DNA of 35,335 nt from Clostridia bacterium (lineage in GTDB: Bacteria; Bacillota; Clostridia; Oscillospirales; CAG-272). Shown here in pieces: positions 23,142 to 34,449 of the stretch (the first letter of the stretch is position 1; every line of letters starts with the position of its first letter). The stretch lies in NCBI GenBank assembly GCA_017961575.1, contig JAGCXA010000036.1, positions 1-35,335 on the forward strand, given 5' to 3'. The notes beneath the pieces were generated by a model. The model worked only from the letters and a program-made list of their open reading frames with translations, was not told where the DNA came from and did not search any database. The translations under genes and the position numbers were made by a program.

Positions 23142-23196
23142 AAAAAACCCGCTCCTTTCCCTTCGGCGCGCGGACGCGGCGTCGGGGTGGAGCGGG
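23142..23196 (-). terminator. Terminator behind the SGNH hydrolase gene
   Basis: On the minus strand CCCGCTCC (23196-23189) pairs with GGAGCGGG (23155-23148), followed by six U (23147-23142). The 33-base loop is GC-rich and may fold further. Confidence 0.7.
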
Positions 23197-23222
23197 GATC
23201 AAAACGAACGGAGAAAGCGTTT

Positions 23223-24062
23223 TCAGTTCTTGTTCCCGTCGGGGAGAAACGCGCCGCCGTCCTTGGTGTTCCGGAACGGCGTTCCGATGAAGCCGACCTG
23301 CTTAAAATCGTTCATATTGTGCCGGATAACGTAGTCGATATACGAACCGATCATCCGGGCGATCAAAAGGTAGCCCATCGGGTTCAGATGACCGCCGAGT
23401 TGGTAGTTTTTGACGAAGGTCTCGTCGAACGGGGGAGCGTAGCGGGCGAGATCGACGACGTAGGTACGCGGGAACAGGTCGGGCAGCCGCCGGATCCCCT
23501 CGTTCAATTTGTCCGTCAATTCTCCCCGCGCGGGGTTATAACGCCAGTCGCGCGGAACCGTAACGGGGAAGAAGAAGGCGTCGGGACGGTTCTTCCGCAG
23601 GCGGGCGACGATCCTGCCGTAATAGCCGAGCACCGTTTCGGGGTTGTTTTTGCCGTCCGCGGGGTCAATATCGTCCGCCGAGCCGATCCCGACGCCGCCG
23701 CCGAGCGCCTTGGTCAGATCGTTCACGCCGAGCGCGATAATATAGGCGTCGCAGAGTTTATCGTTTCCCCAGAATCCGTTTTTCTCGGCAAAACCGTTCC
23801 AGTATTCGCGCGCCGTCATCCCGCCGCGCGAGAAGTTCCACACGCGGCTTCCGGTCATCCGGGCAAGGAACTGACCCCACGAATACTCGAAGGTGTCGTG
23901 ATAGGTTTTGCCGCCTGTTTCGGGGTCGGTTCCCTCGAACTCACCCGAGGAGAGCGAGTCGCCGATACACCCGATCGTGCGGAAAATCGCGGTAAACCCC
24001 CCGGTCGGATCGAGTTTATCAAGAGGTTTCTCGTTTTTTTCGGGGCAGGGATCGAAGATCAT
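23223..24062 (-). CDS. SGNH/GDSL-family hydrolase
   Basis: The 279-residue protein shows SGNH blocks: GCIGDSLSSG with nucleophile Ser36, NFSRGGMTA (block II Gly), ALGVNDL (block III Asn), and GGHLNPMGY with the likely catalytic His. The usual block V Asp two or three residues before the His is not obvious (QLGGH), so the triad may be atypical. No signal peptide is seen, which suggests a cytoplasmic esterase or deacetylase of a glycan or small ester. AAGGAG lies 7 bases before the ATG. It follows atpC on the same strand, with a long hairpin (24123-24151) between, so it may be a separate transcript; I see no convincing promoter. It is followed by a terminator. Confidence 0.78.
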   Translation of the reverse strand: MIFDPCPEKNEKPLDKLDPTGGFTAIFRTIGCIGDSLSSGEFEGTDPETGGKTYHDTFEYSWGQFLARMTGSRVWNFSRGGMTAREYWNGFAEKNGFWGNDKLCDAYIIALGVNDLTKALGGGVGIGSADDIDPADGKNNPETVLGYYGRIVARLRKNRPDAFFFPVTVPRDWRYNPARGELTDKLNEGIRRLPDLFPRTYVVDLARYAPPFDETFVKNYQLGGHLNPMGYLLIARMIGSYIDYVIRHNMNDFKQVGFIGTPFRNTKDGGAFLPDGNKN

Positions 24063-24122
24063 AGTTTCTCTCCTTATATTCTGAAAAGCAAATCTGACCG
24101 TTGCAGTTCCGTTTTTGAAACC

Positions 24123-24151
24123 GTGACCCGGCGAGTCACGAGCCGGGTCAC
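24123..24151 (-). terminator. Hairpin between atpC and the SGNH gene
   Basis: Ten-base perfect arms, GTGACCCGGC and GCCGGGTCAC, enclose a 9-base loop. On the minus strand it is followed by GGTTTCAAAAAC, a weak U-run. It is the likely end or a partial stop of the atp transcript. Confidence 0.5.
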
Positions 24152-24181
24152 TTTACATATCCCATTGTGGAAGTTCTTTGC

Positions 24182-24205
24182 TCCGCTTTCTTTCAAGAAA
24201 GCGGA
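24182..24205 (-). other. Hairpin with the atpC stop codon in its loop
   Basis: Eleven-base perfect arms (24182-24192 and 24195-24205) leave only two loop bases; the TGA stop (24195-24193) sits at the tip. It may slow ribosomes or protect the 3' end. Confidence 0.5.
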
Positions 24206-24477
24206 CGTTCCTTCTCCTCGTCGTCCCACGTAAAATCCGTGGACAGAAGCCGCACGACCTCTTTGGTGACGGTGAGGTACCCGCCCGAGCATTTGGCGTG
24301 TCGGATCTTCCCGTCGGCGTACACGCGGCAGGACCCCTTGGCGAGCGCGGTCATAAACGGGATATGCCCCGCCATGATCGCCAGATCCCCGGTGATACCG
24401 CGCACCGAGAGTTGATCCGCCTCTCCGTCGTAGCGAAGCCCGTCGGGGGCAGCGATCTGTAAATGAAACGGTTTCAC
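24193..24477 (-). CDS. atpC: ATP synthase epsilon subunit, short form
   Basis: The 94-residue protein has the epsilon beta-sandwich: PFHLQIAAPDG, ADQLSVRGITGDLAIMAGHIPFMTAL and HAKCSGGYLTVTKEVVRLLS. Normal epsilon subunits are about 130-140 residues and end in two helices that can inhibit the enzyme. Here the protein stops soon after the barrel (DEEKERPLS), so the inhibitory helices appear absent. The GTG at 24477 is preceded by AAGGAGG about 11 bases upstream. A reading extended upstream would run through the hairpin repeats and is not credible. It is the last gene of the atp operon, with a hairpin across the stop codon. Confidence 0.85.
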   Translation of the reverse strand: MKPFHLQIAAPDGLRYDGEADQLSVRGITGDLAIMAGHIPFMTALAKGSCRVYADGKIRHAKCSGGYLTVTKEVVRLLSTDFTWDDEEKERPLS

Positions 24478-24502
24478 TTTTCCGGGAACCTCCTTTCGGG
24501 AA

Positions 24503-24635
24503 GTGAAGACGCGCCGGTGGCGCCGGTGAAGTTGCGCCAAAGGCGCGGTGAAGTTGCGTCTGCGACGCAGTGAAGTTGCGCCAAAGGCGCAGTGAAGTTG
24601 CGCCAGAGGCGCAGTGAAGTTGCGCCAGAGGCGCA
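24503..24635 (-). repeat. Tandem 22-base repeats, each able to form a small hairpin
   Basis: Five 22-base units GTGAAGTTGCGCCAAAGGCG-like (24526-24547, 24548-24569, 24570-24591, 24592-24613, 24614-24635) follow a more diverged 23-base unit (24503-24525). Each unit has a short stem such as TGCGCC/GGCGCA. The second unit differs (TGCGTC/GACGCA) but keeps pairing. They lie between atpD and atpC inside the operon. Confidence 0.85.
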
Positions 24636-24640
24636 GTGAT

Positions 24641-24667
24641 GAAATCGCGAGCGCGGCTCGCGATTTC
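24641..24667 (-). other. Perfect hairpin directly behind atpD
   Basis: Twelve-base arms GAAATCGCGAGC and GCTCGCGATTTC enclose a 3-base loop, starting 9 bases after the atpD stop. It has no U-run. It may stabilise or end part of the atp mRNA and so lower atpC output. Confidence 0.6.
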
Positions 24668-24676
24668 AGGGGGCGG

Positions 24677-26964
<2,288 letters not shown>

Positions 26965-27013
26965 GGCGGCGCCTCCTTTCTTTCCGCTCGTGCGGAAGGA
27001 TGGGGAACGGGGG

Positions 27014-28522
<1,509 letters not shown>

Positions 28523-28606
28523 GGTGAAATGATCCTTTCGTTCGGATTTGGGCAGTCCCCGTACGGGGGTTCTGTACGGACGTCTGCCCGGACGCCCGCG
28601 GATAAG

Positions 28607-29143
28607 TCAGAGTGTGAGCGCGGAAAGATCCGCCCGCAAGCCGTCGAGCCTGCGGCGCGCCGTTCCGTCGAGAAGCATACCCGAGATCTCGACCTTCATC
28701 CCGCCGAGAAGCGTCGGGTCGACTTTATATTCCGCCTCGACCTTCACGTCGTAGCGGCGCGCGAGCGCGGCGACCAGTTTTGCTTTCTCGCCGTCCGACA
28801 GGGGACGGGCGGAGATTACCTTCGCCACGGCGATCCCGTGATCCTCGCGGTAAAGCCGGCGGAACTCGGCAAAGCAGGCGACGATCTCCCGGCTGTACCC
28901 TCTCTCGACAATCATCGAGAGAAAATTCAGAAGGAAGCGATGTCCGCCCGCAAACGCGCGGACGACGGCGGCGGAGCGTTCCTCTTTCGAGAGGTCGGGG
29001 GAAGACAGGAGAGCGATATAGGCGGGATTGTCCCGCAATACGTCCTCCGCCGTCCGGGTCTCGTTCAACAGTTCCTCGGCGACGTTTTCCTCCCGCGCGA
29101 GCAGGTAGAGAGCCGCGCCGTATTCTTTCGATACGTCAGACAC
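28607..29143 (-). CDS. atpH: F-type ATP synthase delta subunit
   Basis: The 178-residue protein has the OSCP/delta pattern: an N-terminal helical domain (KEYGAALYLLAREENVAEE), a middle FLLNFLSMIVERG block, and a C-terminal DPTLLGGMKVEISGMLLDGT segment, conserved in delta subunits. It links the peripheral stalk to the top of F1. The start is GTG at 29143, with GGAGG about 9 bases upstream, and it overlaps the end of atpF by 8 bases, so translation is probably coupled. The length is normal. Confidence 0.94.
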   Translation of the reverse strand: MSDVSKEYGAALYLLAREENVAEELLNETRTAEDVLRDNPAYIALLSSPDLSKEERSAAVVRAFAGGHRFLLNFLSMIVERGYSREIVACFAEFRRLYREDHGIAVAKVISARPLSDGEKAKLVAALARRYDVKVEAEYKVDPTLLGGMKVEISGMLLDGTARRRLDGLRADLSALTL

Positions 29144-29669
29144 GGTCCCCGTCCTCCAGGTCGCGGATAAACGCGTCGATCATCTCGCGGTGATCCTCCT
29201 CCCGGATCTCGCGTCCGACCACCTTTTCGGCGATCTCGACCGAAATATCCGAGATGTCGTTCTTGATCTCGTTGAGCGCCTTCTTCTTTTCCTGAGCGAT
29301 CTCCTCGTCGGCGCGGCGGCGGAGACGGTCCGCCTCGCTTTTCGCCTCGTCGACGATCTCCTCCGCCCGCTCGTTCGCGCGGCGGGTCGCGTCGGAGACG
29401 ATCTTGCGCGCGCTCTCGTCGGCGCGGTCAAGTTTCGCCGTGTACTCCTCTTTCGCCGATTCGGCTTCGGCTTTCGCCGTTTCGGCGGAACCGTAGAGGT
29501 CGTCCACCTGCTGACGGCGCTTTTCGAGCGTCCGCTTCACCGGCTTGAAGAGAAACTTTTTCAGGATGAAATACAGGATCACGAGGTTCAATATCGAGAT
29601 GATCATCTGCCAGAAGTTCACCGAGATGACTTCCAGGAATTTGCCCTCCGCAAAGAGCAGATGCGTCAT
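29136..29669 (-). CDS. atpF: F-type ATP synthase b subunit
   Basis: The 177-residue protein has one N-terminal membrane helix (about 17-42, VNFWQMIISILNLVILYFIL) and then a long charged coiled coil rich in Ala, Glu and Arg that runs to the C-terminus. This is the b-subunit stator design. KRTLEKRRQQVDDLY follows the membrane segment, as in the family. Residues before the helix (about 1-16) are mildly hydrophobic. A ribosome site AGAGGG precedes the ATG. Only one b gene is present, so the stator is probably a b2 homodimer. Confidence 0.94.
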   Translation of the reverse strand: MTHLLFAEGKFLEVISVNFWQMIISILNLVILYFILKKFLFKPVKRTLEKRRQQVDDLYGSAETAKAEAESAKEEYTAKLDRADESARKIVSDATRRANERAEEIVDEAKSEADRLRRRADEEIAQEKKKALNEIKNDISDISVEIAEKVVGREIREEDHREMIDAFIRDLEDGDRV

Positions 29670-29736
29670 GTCAGATACCCTCTTTCTCCGTCGGATAAGG
29701 GAAAGTGCCGCCCGACGGCGCGGCAGGGGGAGAAGA

Positions 29737-30099
<363 letters not shown>

Positions 30100-30118
30100 T
30101 TATGGACCGGTTGGATCG

Positions 30119-31036
30119 CTACGCGCTCTCTTTTTCGGGCGCGGCGAGCGAGATATAGAGCATCGTCAGCATGGCGAAGATGAACGCCTGCAGACACCCC
30201 GAGAAGAGGTCGAAATAGACCGACAGAACGGCGGGAAGCCCGATCTGAAAGAAGGGGATCTCTCCGAGAAATCCGGGCAGCCAGCCGAAGACGATCGTCG
30301 AGAGACCGGCGAGCCCCGCGTAGACCAGCGTGGCGATGACGCCGCCGCTCATCACGTTGCCGAAGTGACGGAACGCCATCGAGATCGGGGTCGAAAACTC
30401 GCTCAGCACGTTGAAGGGAGCGAGCACGGGGATCGGTTCGAGGAATCCCTTGACGTAGGAACCGAAACCGGCTTTGAGTTTGTAGCGCGTGATCATAAAG
30501 AAGACGAGGATCGCCCAACCGCCGACCACGTTGATGTCCGAGGTCGGGGGGTAGAGCCCGAGCAGCGAGAGCAGACTCGAAAACGCCGAGAGCATCAGGA
30601 TCGCGCAGACGAAGGGCGGGAATCCGTCGTAGCCTGCGCCCATCGTGCCGGAAACGAATCCCTCGACCTTCTCGACGATGAATTCGGCGAGCACCTGCCG
30701 CGCCGATTTGCCGCGGGTGCGAAGCCCCTGCGTCAGGAACAGGCAGAAGAAGAAAAGGAAGAGCAGAACGAGCGCCGAGTTGACCTGCGATTCGGTGATC
30801 GGAAGGTCGCGGATCGGGGCGGGGAGATTTTCAAAGGGGAGCGAGAGCGTGAAGTAGATCTGCGCTCCCGTCACCGTGATCCCCTCGCTCGGCGGGGTAA
30901 GGACCAGGTTCAGAAGCATCCCGCCGACGAGCGGCAGAAGCATCAGAACGAGCCAGAGCCGGGTGAGAAAACGGTCGCGCCGCGAGATCGGTGCGTCGGT
31001 TTCCCGCGCGTCAGTTTTCGTCGGTTCCGTCTTCAT
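30119..31036 (-). CDS. atpB: F-type ATP synthase a subunit
   Basis: The 305-residue membrane protein has several hydrophobic segments and the conserved arginine helix in TPISMAFRHFGNVMSGGV, needed for ion passage between the half-channels. LYPPTSDINV and GYDGFPPFVCAILML are further conserved stretches. Its N-terminal 30 residues are hydrophilic. The ATG at 31036 is chosen because the family's first membrane segment follows soon after and GGAAG precedes it; a longer reading is unrelated in composition. The start overlaps the end of the atpI-like gene by 26 bases. It makes the stator channel facing the c ring. Confidence 0.95.
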   Translation of the reverse strand: MKTEPTKTDARETDAPISRRDRFLTRLWLVLMLLPLVGGMLLNLVLTPPSEGITVTGAQIYFTLSLPFENLPAPIRDLPITESQVNSALVLLFLFFFCLFLTQGLRTRGKSARQVLAEFIVEKVEGFVSGTMGAGYDGFPPFVCAILMLSAFSSLLSLLGLYPPTSDINVVGGWAILVFFMITRYKLKAGFGSYVKGFLEPIPVLAPFNVLSEFSTPISMAFRHFGNVMSGGVIATLVYAGLAGLSTIVFGWLPGFLGEIPFFQIGLPAVLSVYFDLFSGCLQAFIFAMLTMLYISLAAPEKESA

Positions 31037-31532
31037 CACTTCCTTTCGGTTCGGGTTCGTCGGCGTCGCCCTCGTCGGGATCGCCGTTTTCGGATTCGTC
31101 GGGTTCGTCTCCGTCCGCGCCGTCGGTCGGGATCGGGGCGTTCGCCGCGGATTCACGCCGGACGGCGACGCTGCGCACGCCGATGATCACGCGAGGGAAG
31201 AAGACCGTGATCAGGGTCGACCACGGGCTGAAAAAAATCACCCCGACGGCAAGGATCGCAAGCAGGAACAGCATCCGCGAGATCCGCGAGAGTTTGAGCA
31301 GTCCCTTCGCCGCCGCTTCCTCTTCGGGAGAGTAGGTCAGGACGCGCGTTACCGTCACGGCAAGCAGGAAAAAGTTGAGGATGCCGCCGACGGCGGAGAG
31401 GATCGCGCCGAAAAGTACCTTCGGCGCGTAGTAACCGCACAGATAAAAGACGCCGATCTCGGCGGCGGTAAGCAGCGCCGTGCCGAGCGTGACGTAGCCG
31501 ATCTCGCGCCTGACCGAGGAATCAAACTTCAT
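31011..31532 (-). CDS. AtpI-like membrane protein with acidic C-terminal tail
   Basis: The 173-residue protein has about four hydrophobic segments within residues 10-120 (LGTALLTAAEIGVFYLCGYY, FGAILSAVGGILNFFLLAV, MLFLLAILAVGVIFF, TLITVFFPRVIIGV) and a highly acidic tail from about 135 (Asp/Glu/Pro-rich, ending DEDGTDEN). Its place just before atpB and the membrane pattern fit the ATP synthase subunit I family, proteins that help assemble the c ring. The acidic tail is not typical. AAAGGAG lies about 9 bases before the ATG. It overlaps both neighbours. Family assignment rests mainly on position, so I leave the symbol empty. Confidence 0.7.
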   Translation of the reverse strand: MKFDSSVRREIGYVTLGTALLTAAEIGVFYLCGYYAPKVLFGAILSAVGGILNFFLLAVTVTRVLTYSPEEEAAAKGLLKLSRISRMLFLLAILAVGVIFFSPWSTLITVFFPRVIIGVRSVAVRRESAANAPIPTDGADGDEPDESENGDPDEGDADEPEPKGSDEDGTDEN

Positions 31533-31830
31533 CGTCGCGGTCTCCTTTCCCGTTTTCGTCGGAGTCCGTCCCGTCGGGACGGTTCTTTTCGTATGGCTCG
31601 TCCTTCGTCTCCCGGACGAAGATCTTGAAGAAACGGTAGATACTGCACCCCGAACTGATCAAACCGAAAACAAGCAGTACGATCGTCAGCCAGATCCCGA
31701 TCCCGTAGCGGTCGCACAGCCACCAGCCGAGAAAAACGAGGAGCAGGGGGGGCAGGATCACGGAAAGTCCGAATTGGGTCAGATAGCCGAGAAGACGGAG
31801 ACTTGCAAGCAGGTCGTTTTTCTTTTTCAT
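31522..31830 (-). CDS. AtpZ/AtpI-like small membrane protein, first gene of the atp operon
   Basis: The 102-residue protein has two membrane helices (about 12-39, LGYLTQFGLSVILPPLLL; and about 46-68, GIWLTIVLLVFGLISSG), with a charged C-terminus rich in Asp, Glu and Lys. Two-helix proteins at the head of atp operons belong to the AtpZ group, implicated in magnesium or calcium supply or in assembly. The ATG at 31830 has GGAGGGG about 5 bases upstream and is preferred over an in-frame start five codons earlier. It overlaps the next gene by 11 bases. The promoter is at 31884-31913. Confidence 0.7.
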   Translation of the reverse strand: MKKKNDLLASLRLLGYLTQFGLSVILPPLLLVFLGWWLCDRYGIGIWLTIVLLVFGLISSGCSIYRFFKIFVRETKDEPYEKNRPDGTDSDENGKGDRDDEV

Positions 31831-31883
31831 ACCGTCCCCTCCCAAGAGACCCGGTTCTCCCGAAAGCCAAACTACAACAAACT

Positions 31884-31913
31884 ATTATAGCATATCGCCC
31901 GCGCCCCCGTCAA
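31884..31913 (-). promoter_or_regulatory. Promoter of the atp operon
   Basis: On the minus strand TTGACG (31913-31908) and TATAAT (31889-31884) are 18 bases apart. The -10 box overlaps the stop codon of the broken gene upstream. Confidence 0.8.
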
Positions 31914-32397
31914 CCTTTTTTGCGCTTTTTTTCTTGTTTTTTCGGGACGGGCGGTCGGTTTTCCGGGCGTCGTTCTCCGGTGTGGGAAGGAGCGATCCGT
32001 CGGCGGGATCCCACGTCTCGGTATAAACGCGCGAAAAGAGGACCTGCCCCGCCCGCGAAAGCGAGACTTCGCGCGTAACCGTCAGGGCGTCGCCGCCCGT
32101 CGTCCGCCGCACGGTGTGGGAATAGATCGCGGGGCGGAAAGTGAAGCGCCGTCGGGCGGGGTCGGACGCCCGGTATTCCGCGCGGAGCCGATCGGAGAAC
32201 GCCCCGGTCAGGTACGCTTCCGCCCGGCGGGCGAGTTCGGACTAAAAGGACGCCGCGTCGGTTTTTCCGTACGCGGCGTCGAAGGCGGGGGTCTCCACCC
32301 GATAGAGAAGCAGGGGCACCCCTTCCTCGCATTCCCGTCCGGCGCACACGAGCGTCGTTTCGGGGAGGGGAAGCGCGGGGGGATTCTTTTTTTTCAC
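31885..32397 (-). pseudogene. Broken gene: hypothetical protein with one in-frame amber codon
   Basis: Reading from the GTG at 32397 (AGGAAGG about 10 bases upstream) gives 170 codons interrupted by one TAG at 32244-32242, then continuing in the same frame to TAA at 31885. The codon before and after the break reads ASF-stop-SELARRAEAYLTG; CAG (Gln) would restore it with one base change. The downstream half is ordinary protein sequence (FTFRPAIYSHTVRR, VLFSRVYTETWDP). The N-part has CAGRECEEG. The tail is Lys/Arg-rich. The alternative minus-strand frame here is mostly Arg and Pro and looks like a shadow. I do not recognise the family; a domain of the DUF3298 type is only a guess. A sequence error or a real nonsense mutation are both possible. 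Confidence 0.65.
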
Positions 32398-32455
32398 GGC
32401 GTCGCACCTTCCTTTTTTCTCGGTACAGGGTATGCGCCGCGCGACGGCGTTATGC

Positions 32456-32803
32456 CTATCCTTCCCTGTGCGTGGAAAGATAGAGCCGGATTACCTGCGA
32501 GAGCGTTTCGGTCAGCGCCGCCCGTTCTTCGGGCGGGAGGACTTCGGTGCGCCGCCAGAGGTGGAGCAGTTTCTGCCCGTAGTCGTCCGACCCCGCGTCG
32601 AGCAGGAAGTCGGCGACGTGGATGCCGAGCAGCGGCGCCATCTTCGCGAGTTGTTTCATATAGGAGGTCGAGCGTCCCCGCCGCCAGTTGCTGACCGTCT
32701 TCGGCGGGAGGTCGGCGGCGCGCTCGAAGGCGACGTCGGACTCGTATTTCAGGTCGATTAAGCGAAGCACCTTTTCCCGGATGCGTTCAGCGTCGTTTTC
32801 CAT
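32456..32803 (-). CDS. Small XRE-family transcriptional regulator
   Basis: The 115-residue protein has a helix-turn-helix at about 18-65: VAFERAADLPPKTVSNWRRG with a recognition helix around TVSNWRRGRS, then a third helix LAKMAPLLGIHVADFLL. This is the Cro/C1 layout used by small DNA-binding regulators. The C-terminal part (LLHLWRRTEVLPPEERAAL) is helical and may dimerise. The ATG at 32803 has AAAGGGGA about 5 bases upstream and overlaps the flavin reductase gene by 17 bases, so it is in the same transcript. Its targets are unknown. Confidence 0.8.
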   Translation of the reverse strand: MENDAERIREKVLRLIDLKYESDVAFERAADLPPKTVSNWRRGRSTSYMKQLAKMAPLLGIHVADFLLDAGSDDYGQKLLHLWRRTEVLPPEERAALTETLSQVIRLYLSTHREG

Positions 32804-33470
32804 CGTTTTCCCCTTTCCCTTCTCCGGGTTTCTTCGTTTTGCGACGGCGCTTGACCGCCGAGAAGCCGAAGAACCCGACCTTTTCTCCGAGCGCGTAGTA
32901 TTCTCCGTGCCCGAAGGCGAGCAGGCGCGCCCGTTCAAGCCGCAGTTTCCCGTTTTCGTCCATCAGCGATTCGTCGACCGAAACCGACAGGATCTCGGAA
33001 ACGAACACGTCGTGGGAGCCCATCGGCAAAATCTCCTTCACCCGGCATTCGAGAGCGAGGGGACATTCGGCGACGGTCGGCGCCGCCACCTCGTCGGAGG
33101 GCAGGAGCGTGAAGCCGCATTTCTCGAACTTGTCGACCTTCGCCCCTGTGTAGGTGCCGCAGTAGTCGACCTCGCGGGCAAGCGACGCCGGCGGGAGATG
33201 CAGCACGAACTCGCGGCTGTTTTTGAGCATCCCGTAGGAATGGCGGCGGGGGCGCACCGAGATATAGGTCGTCGGCGGGACCGTCGCGAGGATCCCCGTC
33301 CAAGCCACCGTCAGCACGTTCTTTTCGTCCCCGTCGGCGACCGTCACCAGCGCCGGAGGGACCGGCGCCGTCAGCGCGCCGCCCTTCAACCGGATCCGTT
33401 TCGTCCCGGTTCCGTCGGGCTTCACACGGCTCTTTTGCGACGGGGCGCGGTCGGTTTTTCGGTCGTTCAT
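32787..33470 (-). CDS. Flavin reductase-like FMN-binding protein (split barrel)
   Basis: The 227-residue protein matches the flavin reductase/flavoredoxin family: GGALTAPVPPALVTVADG, NVLTVAWTGILATVPPTTYISVRP (seen as TVAWTGILATVPP) and SREFVLHLPP, followed by the CGTYTGAKVDKFEKCGF segment. Such proteins bind FMN and either reduce flavin or pass electrons between redox partners in anaerobes. The N-terminus has about 30 basic, disordered residues, and the C-terminal tail is Lys/Arg-rich. GGAGGAG precedes the ATG. It lies 19 bases after the HAD gene in the same operon. Confidence 0.85.
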   Translation of the reverse strand: MNDRKTDRAPSQKSRVKPDGTGTKRIRLKGGALTAPVPPALVTVADGDEKNVLTVAWTGILATVPPTTYISVRPRRHSYGMLKNSREFVLHLPPASLAREVDYCGTYTGAKVDKFEKCGFTLLPSDEVAAPTVAECPLALECRVKEILPMGSHDVFVSEILSVSVDESLMDENGKLRLERARLLAFGHGEYYALGEKVGFFGFSAVKRRRKTKKPGEGKGENDGKRR

Positions 33471-33489
33471 TTTCGGCTCCTCCGATTCG

Positions 33490-34290
33490 TCACGAGCGCC
33501 GGATCCGCTCGATTTCTTCTATGATTTCGGCAACCGCCCCCTTGCCGGACGAACGGCTCGTCACGCGGCTCGCGGCGCGCTTCACCTCGTCTTCGGCGTT
33601 CGCCACGGCGAACGAGAGATCGGCGGCTTCCAGCATCGGGACGTCGTTCTCGAAATCCCCGACCGAAACCAGCAGATCCGCCCCGGTCACGTGTTTCAGA
33701 AAGAGGACGGCGCTCCCCTTGTTGCCCTCACGTTTGATGAATTCCAGCCCGATCGGCCAACTCCGCGCGGCGTCGTAGTCCGAGCCCTCGGCGGTCTTCC
33801 GCGCGAGATCGCGCAGAAGCAGTCCGTGTTCCGGCGTGTCGGTCACGAGCAGGACCTTGTAGGCGGGCGACTTTGCGAGCGAGGCGCGGGACGCGGCGTA
33901 TTCCGCCCGCGTGTATCGGGCGGCGCTGGTCCCCGCGACGGGATAGTGCAGGAAGGTCGCCTCGTAGGGGAAGGCGGCGAGGATCGCGTCGATCAGAGGA
34001 TAAACGCTTTCGTCGGTCACGGTCTCGCGCAGGGCGGCGCCGGTTTCGGGATCGACGATCTTCGCGCCGTTCAGCGAGATCAGCGCGGTGTTCGGCGCGA
34101 TCTGATCCGAAAAGGAGAGGATGTAGTCGGGATAGCGCCCCGACGCGACGGTGAACAGCCCTCCGTTCTCCTGGAAGCGCGCGATCGCCTCGCGGTTCTC
34201 CCGGCAGACGGTCTCCTCGCGCGGCGCGCCCGGAGCCGTCAGCGATCCGTCCCAGTCCGAACAGAGCAGAACGCCGTCAAAAATCCCCAT
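33490..34290 (-). CDS. HAD-superfamily phosphatase, Cof-type (IIB)
   Basis: The 266-residue protein has the HAD motifs: DWDGSL with the nucleophile Asp and the +2 Asp (motif I, about 12-17), TVASGRYPDY (motif II), REGNKGSAV with the catalytic Lys (motif III), and GDFENDVPML (motif IV). A cap domain of type IIB lies between motifs II and III. Such enzymes dephosphorylate sugar phosphates or cofactors; the substrate is not readable. The motif I cysteine-serine lead (LLCSDWDG) is slightly unusual. AAGGAG lies 7 bases before the ATG, behind a consensus promoter at 34320-34348. Confidence 0.88.
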   Translation of the reverse strand: MGIFDGVLLCSDWDGSLTAPGAPREETVCRENREAIARFQENGGLFTVASGRYPDYILSFSDQIAPNTALISLNGAKIVDPETGAALRETVTDESVYPLIDAILAAFPYEATFLHYPVAGTSAARYTRAEYAASRASLAKSPAYKVLLVTDTPEHGLLLRDLARKTAEGSDYDAARSWPIGLEFIKREGNKGSAVLFLKHVTGADLLVSVGDFENDVPMLEAADLSFAVANAEDEVKRAASRVTSRSSGKGAVAEIIEEIERIRRS

Positions 34291-34319
34291 CTTCGGTCTC
34301 CTTCGTTTTTCTCTTCCCG

Positions 34320-34348
34320 ATTATACCATTTCCTTTGCGCGATGTCAA
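34320..34348 (-). promoter_or_regulatory. Promoter of the HAD/flavin reductase/XRE operon
   Basis: On the minus strand TTGACA (34348-34343) and TATAAT (34325-34320) are 17 bases apart. It faces away from the plus-strand lipoprotein promoter, so the region is divergent. Confidence 0.85.
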
Positions 34349-34380
34349 TTCTTCCGCGGAAAAAGCGGGCGCGTCCGCCC

Positions 34381-34409
34381 TTGACTTTCGCGCGCGGATA
34401 TGATAAACT
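34381..34409 (+). promoter_or_regulatory. Promoter of the plus-strand lipoprotein gene
   Basis: TTGACT at 34381-34386 and TAAACT at 34404-34409 are 17 bases apart, about 40 bases before the ATG. The -10 match is moderate; TATGAT at 34399 would be too close. Confidence 0.6.
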
Positions 34410-34449
34410 GAAAAAAGAAATCTGCAACCTTACACGGAGGGATTCGTAT

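Noticed and set aside
24503-24635. The 22-base repeats as a CRISPR array
   Set aside because: Units are directly adjacent with no spacers, and no cas genes are nearby.
31910-32407. A long minus-strand frame without stops covering the broken gene
   Set aside because: It is dominated by Arg, Pro and Gly, the usual mark of a shadow frame in GC-rich DNA; the neighbouring frame gives a normal protein with one amber codon.
33691-34449. An upstream start for the plus-strand lipoprotein
   Set aside because: The longer frame lies opposite the HAD gene and would bury the signal peptide and lipobox.
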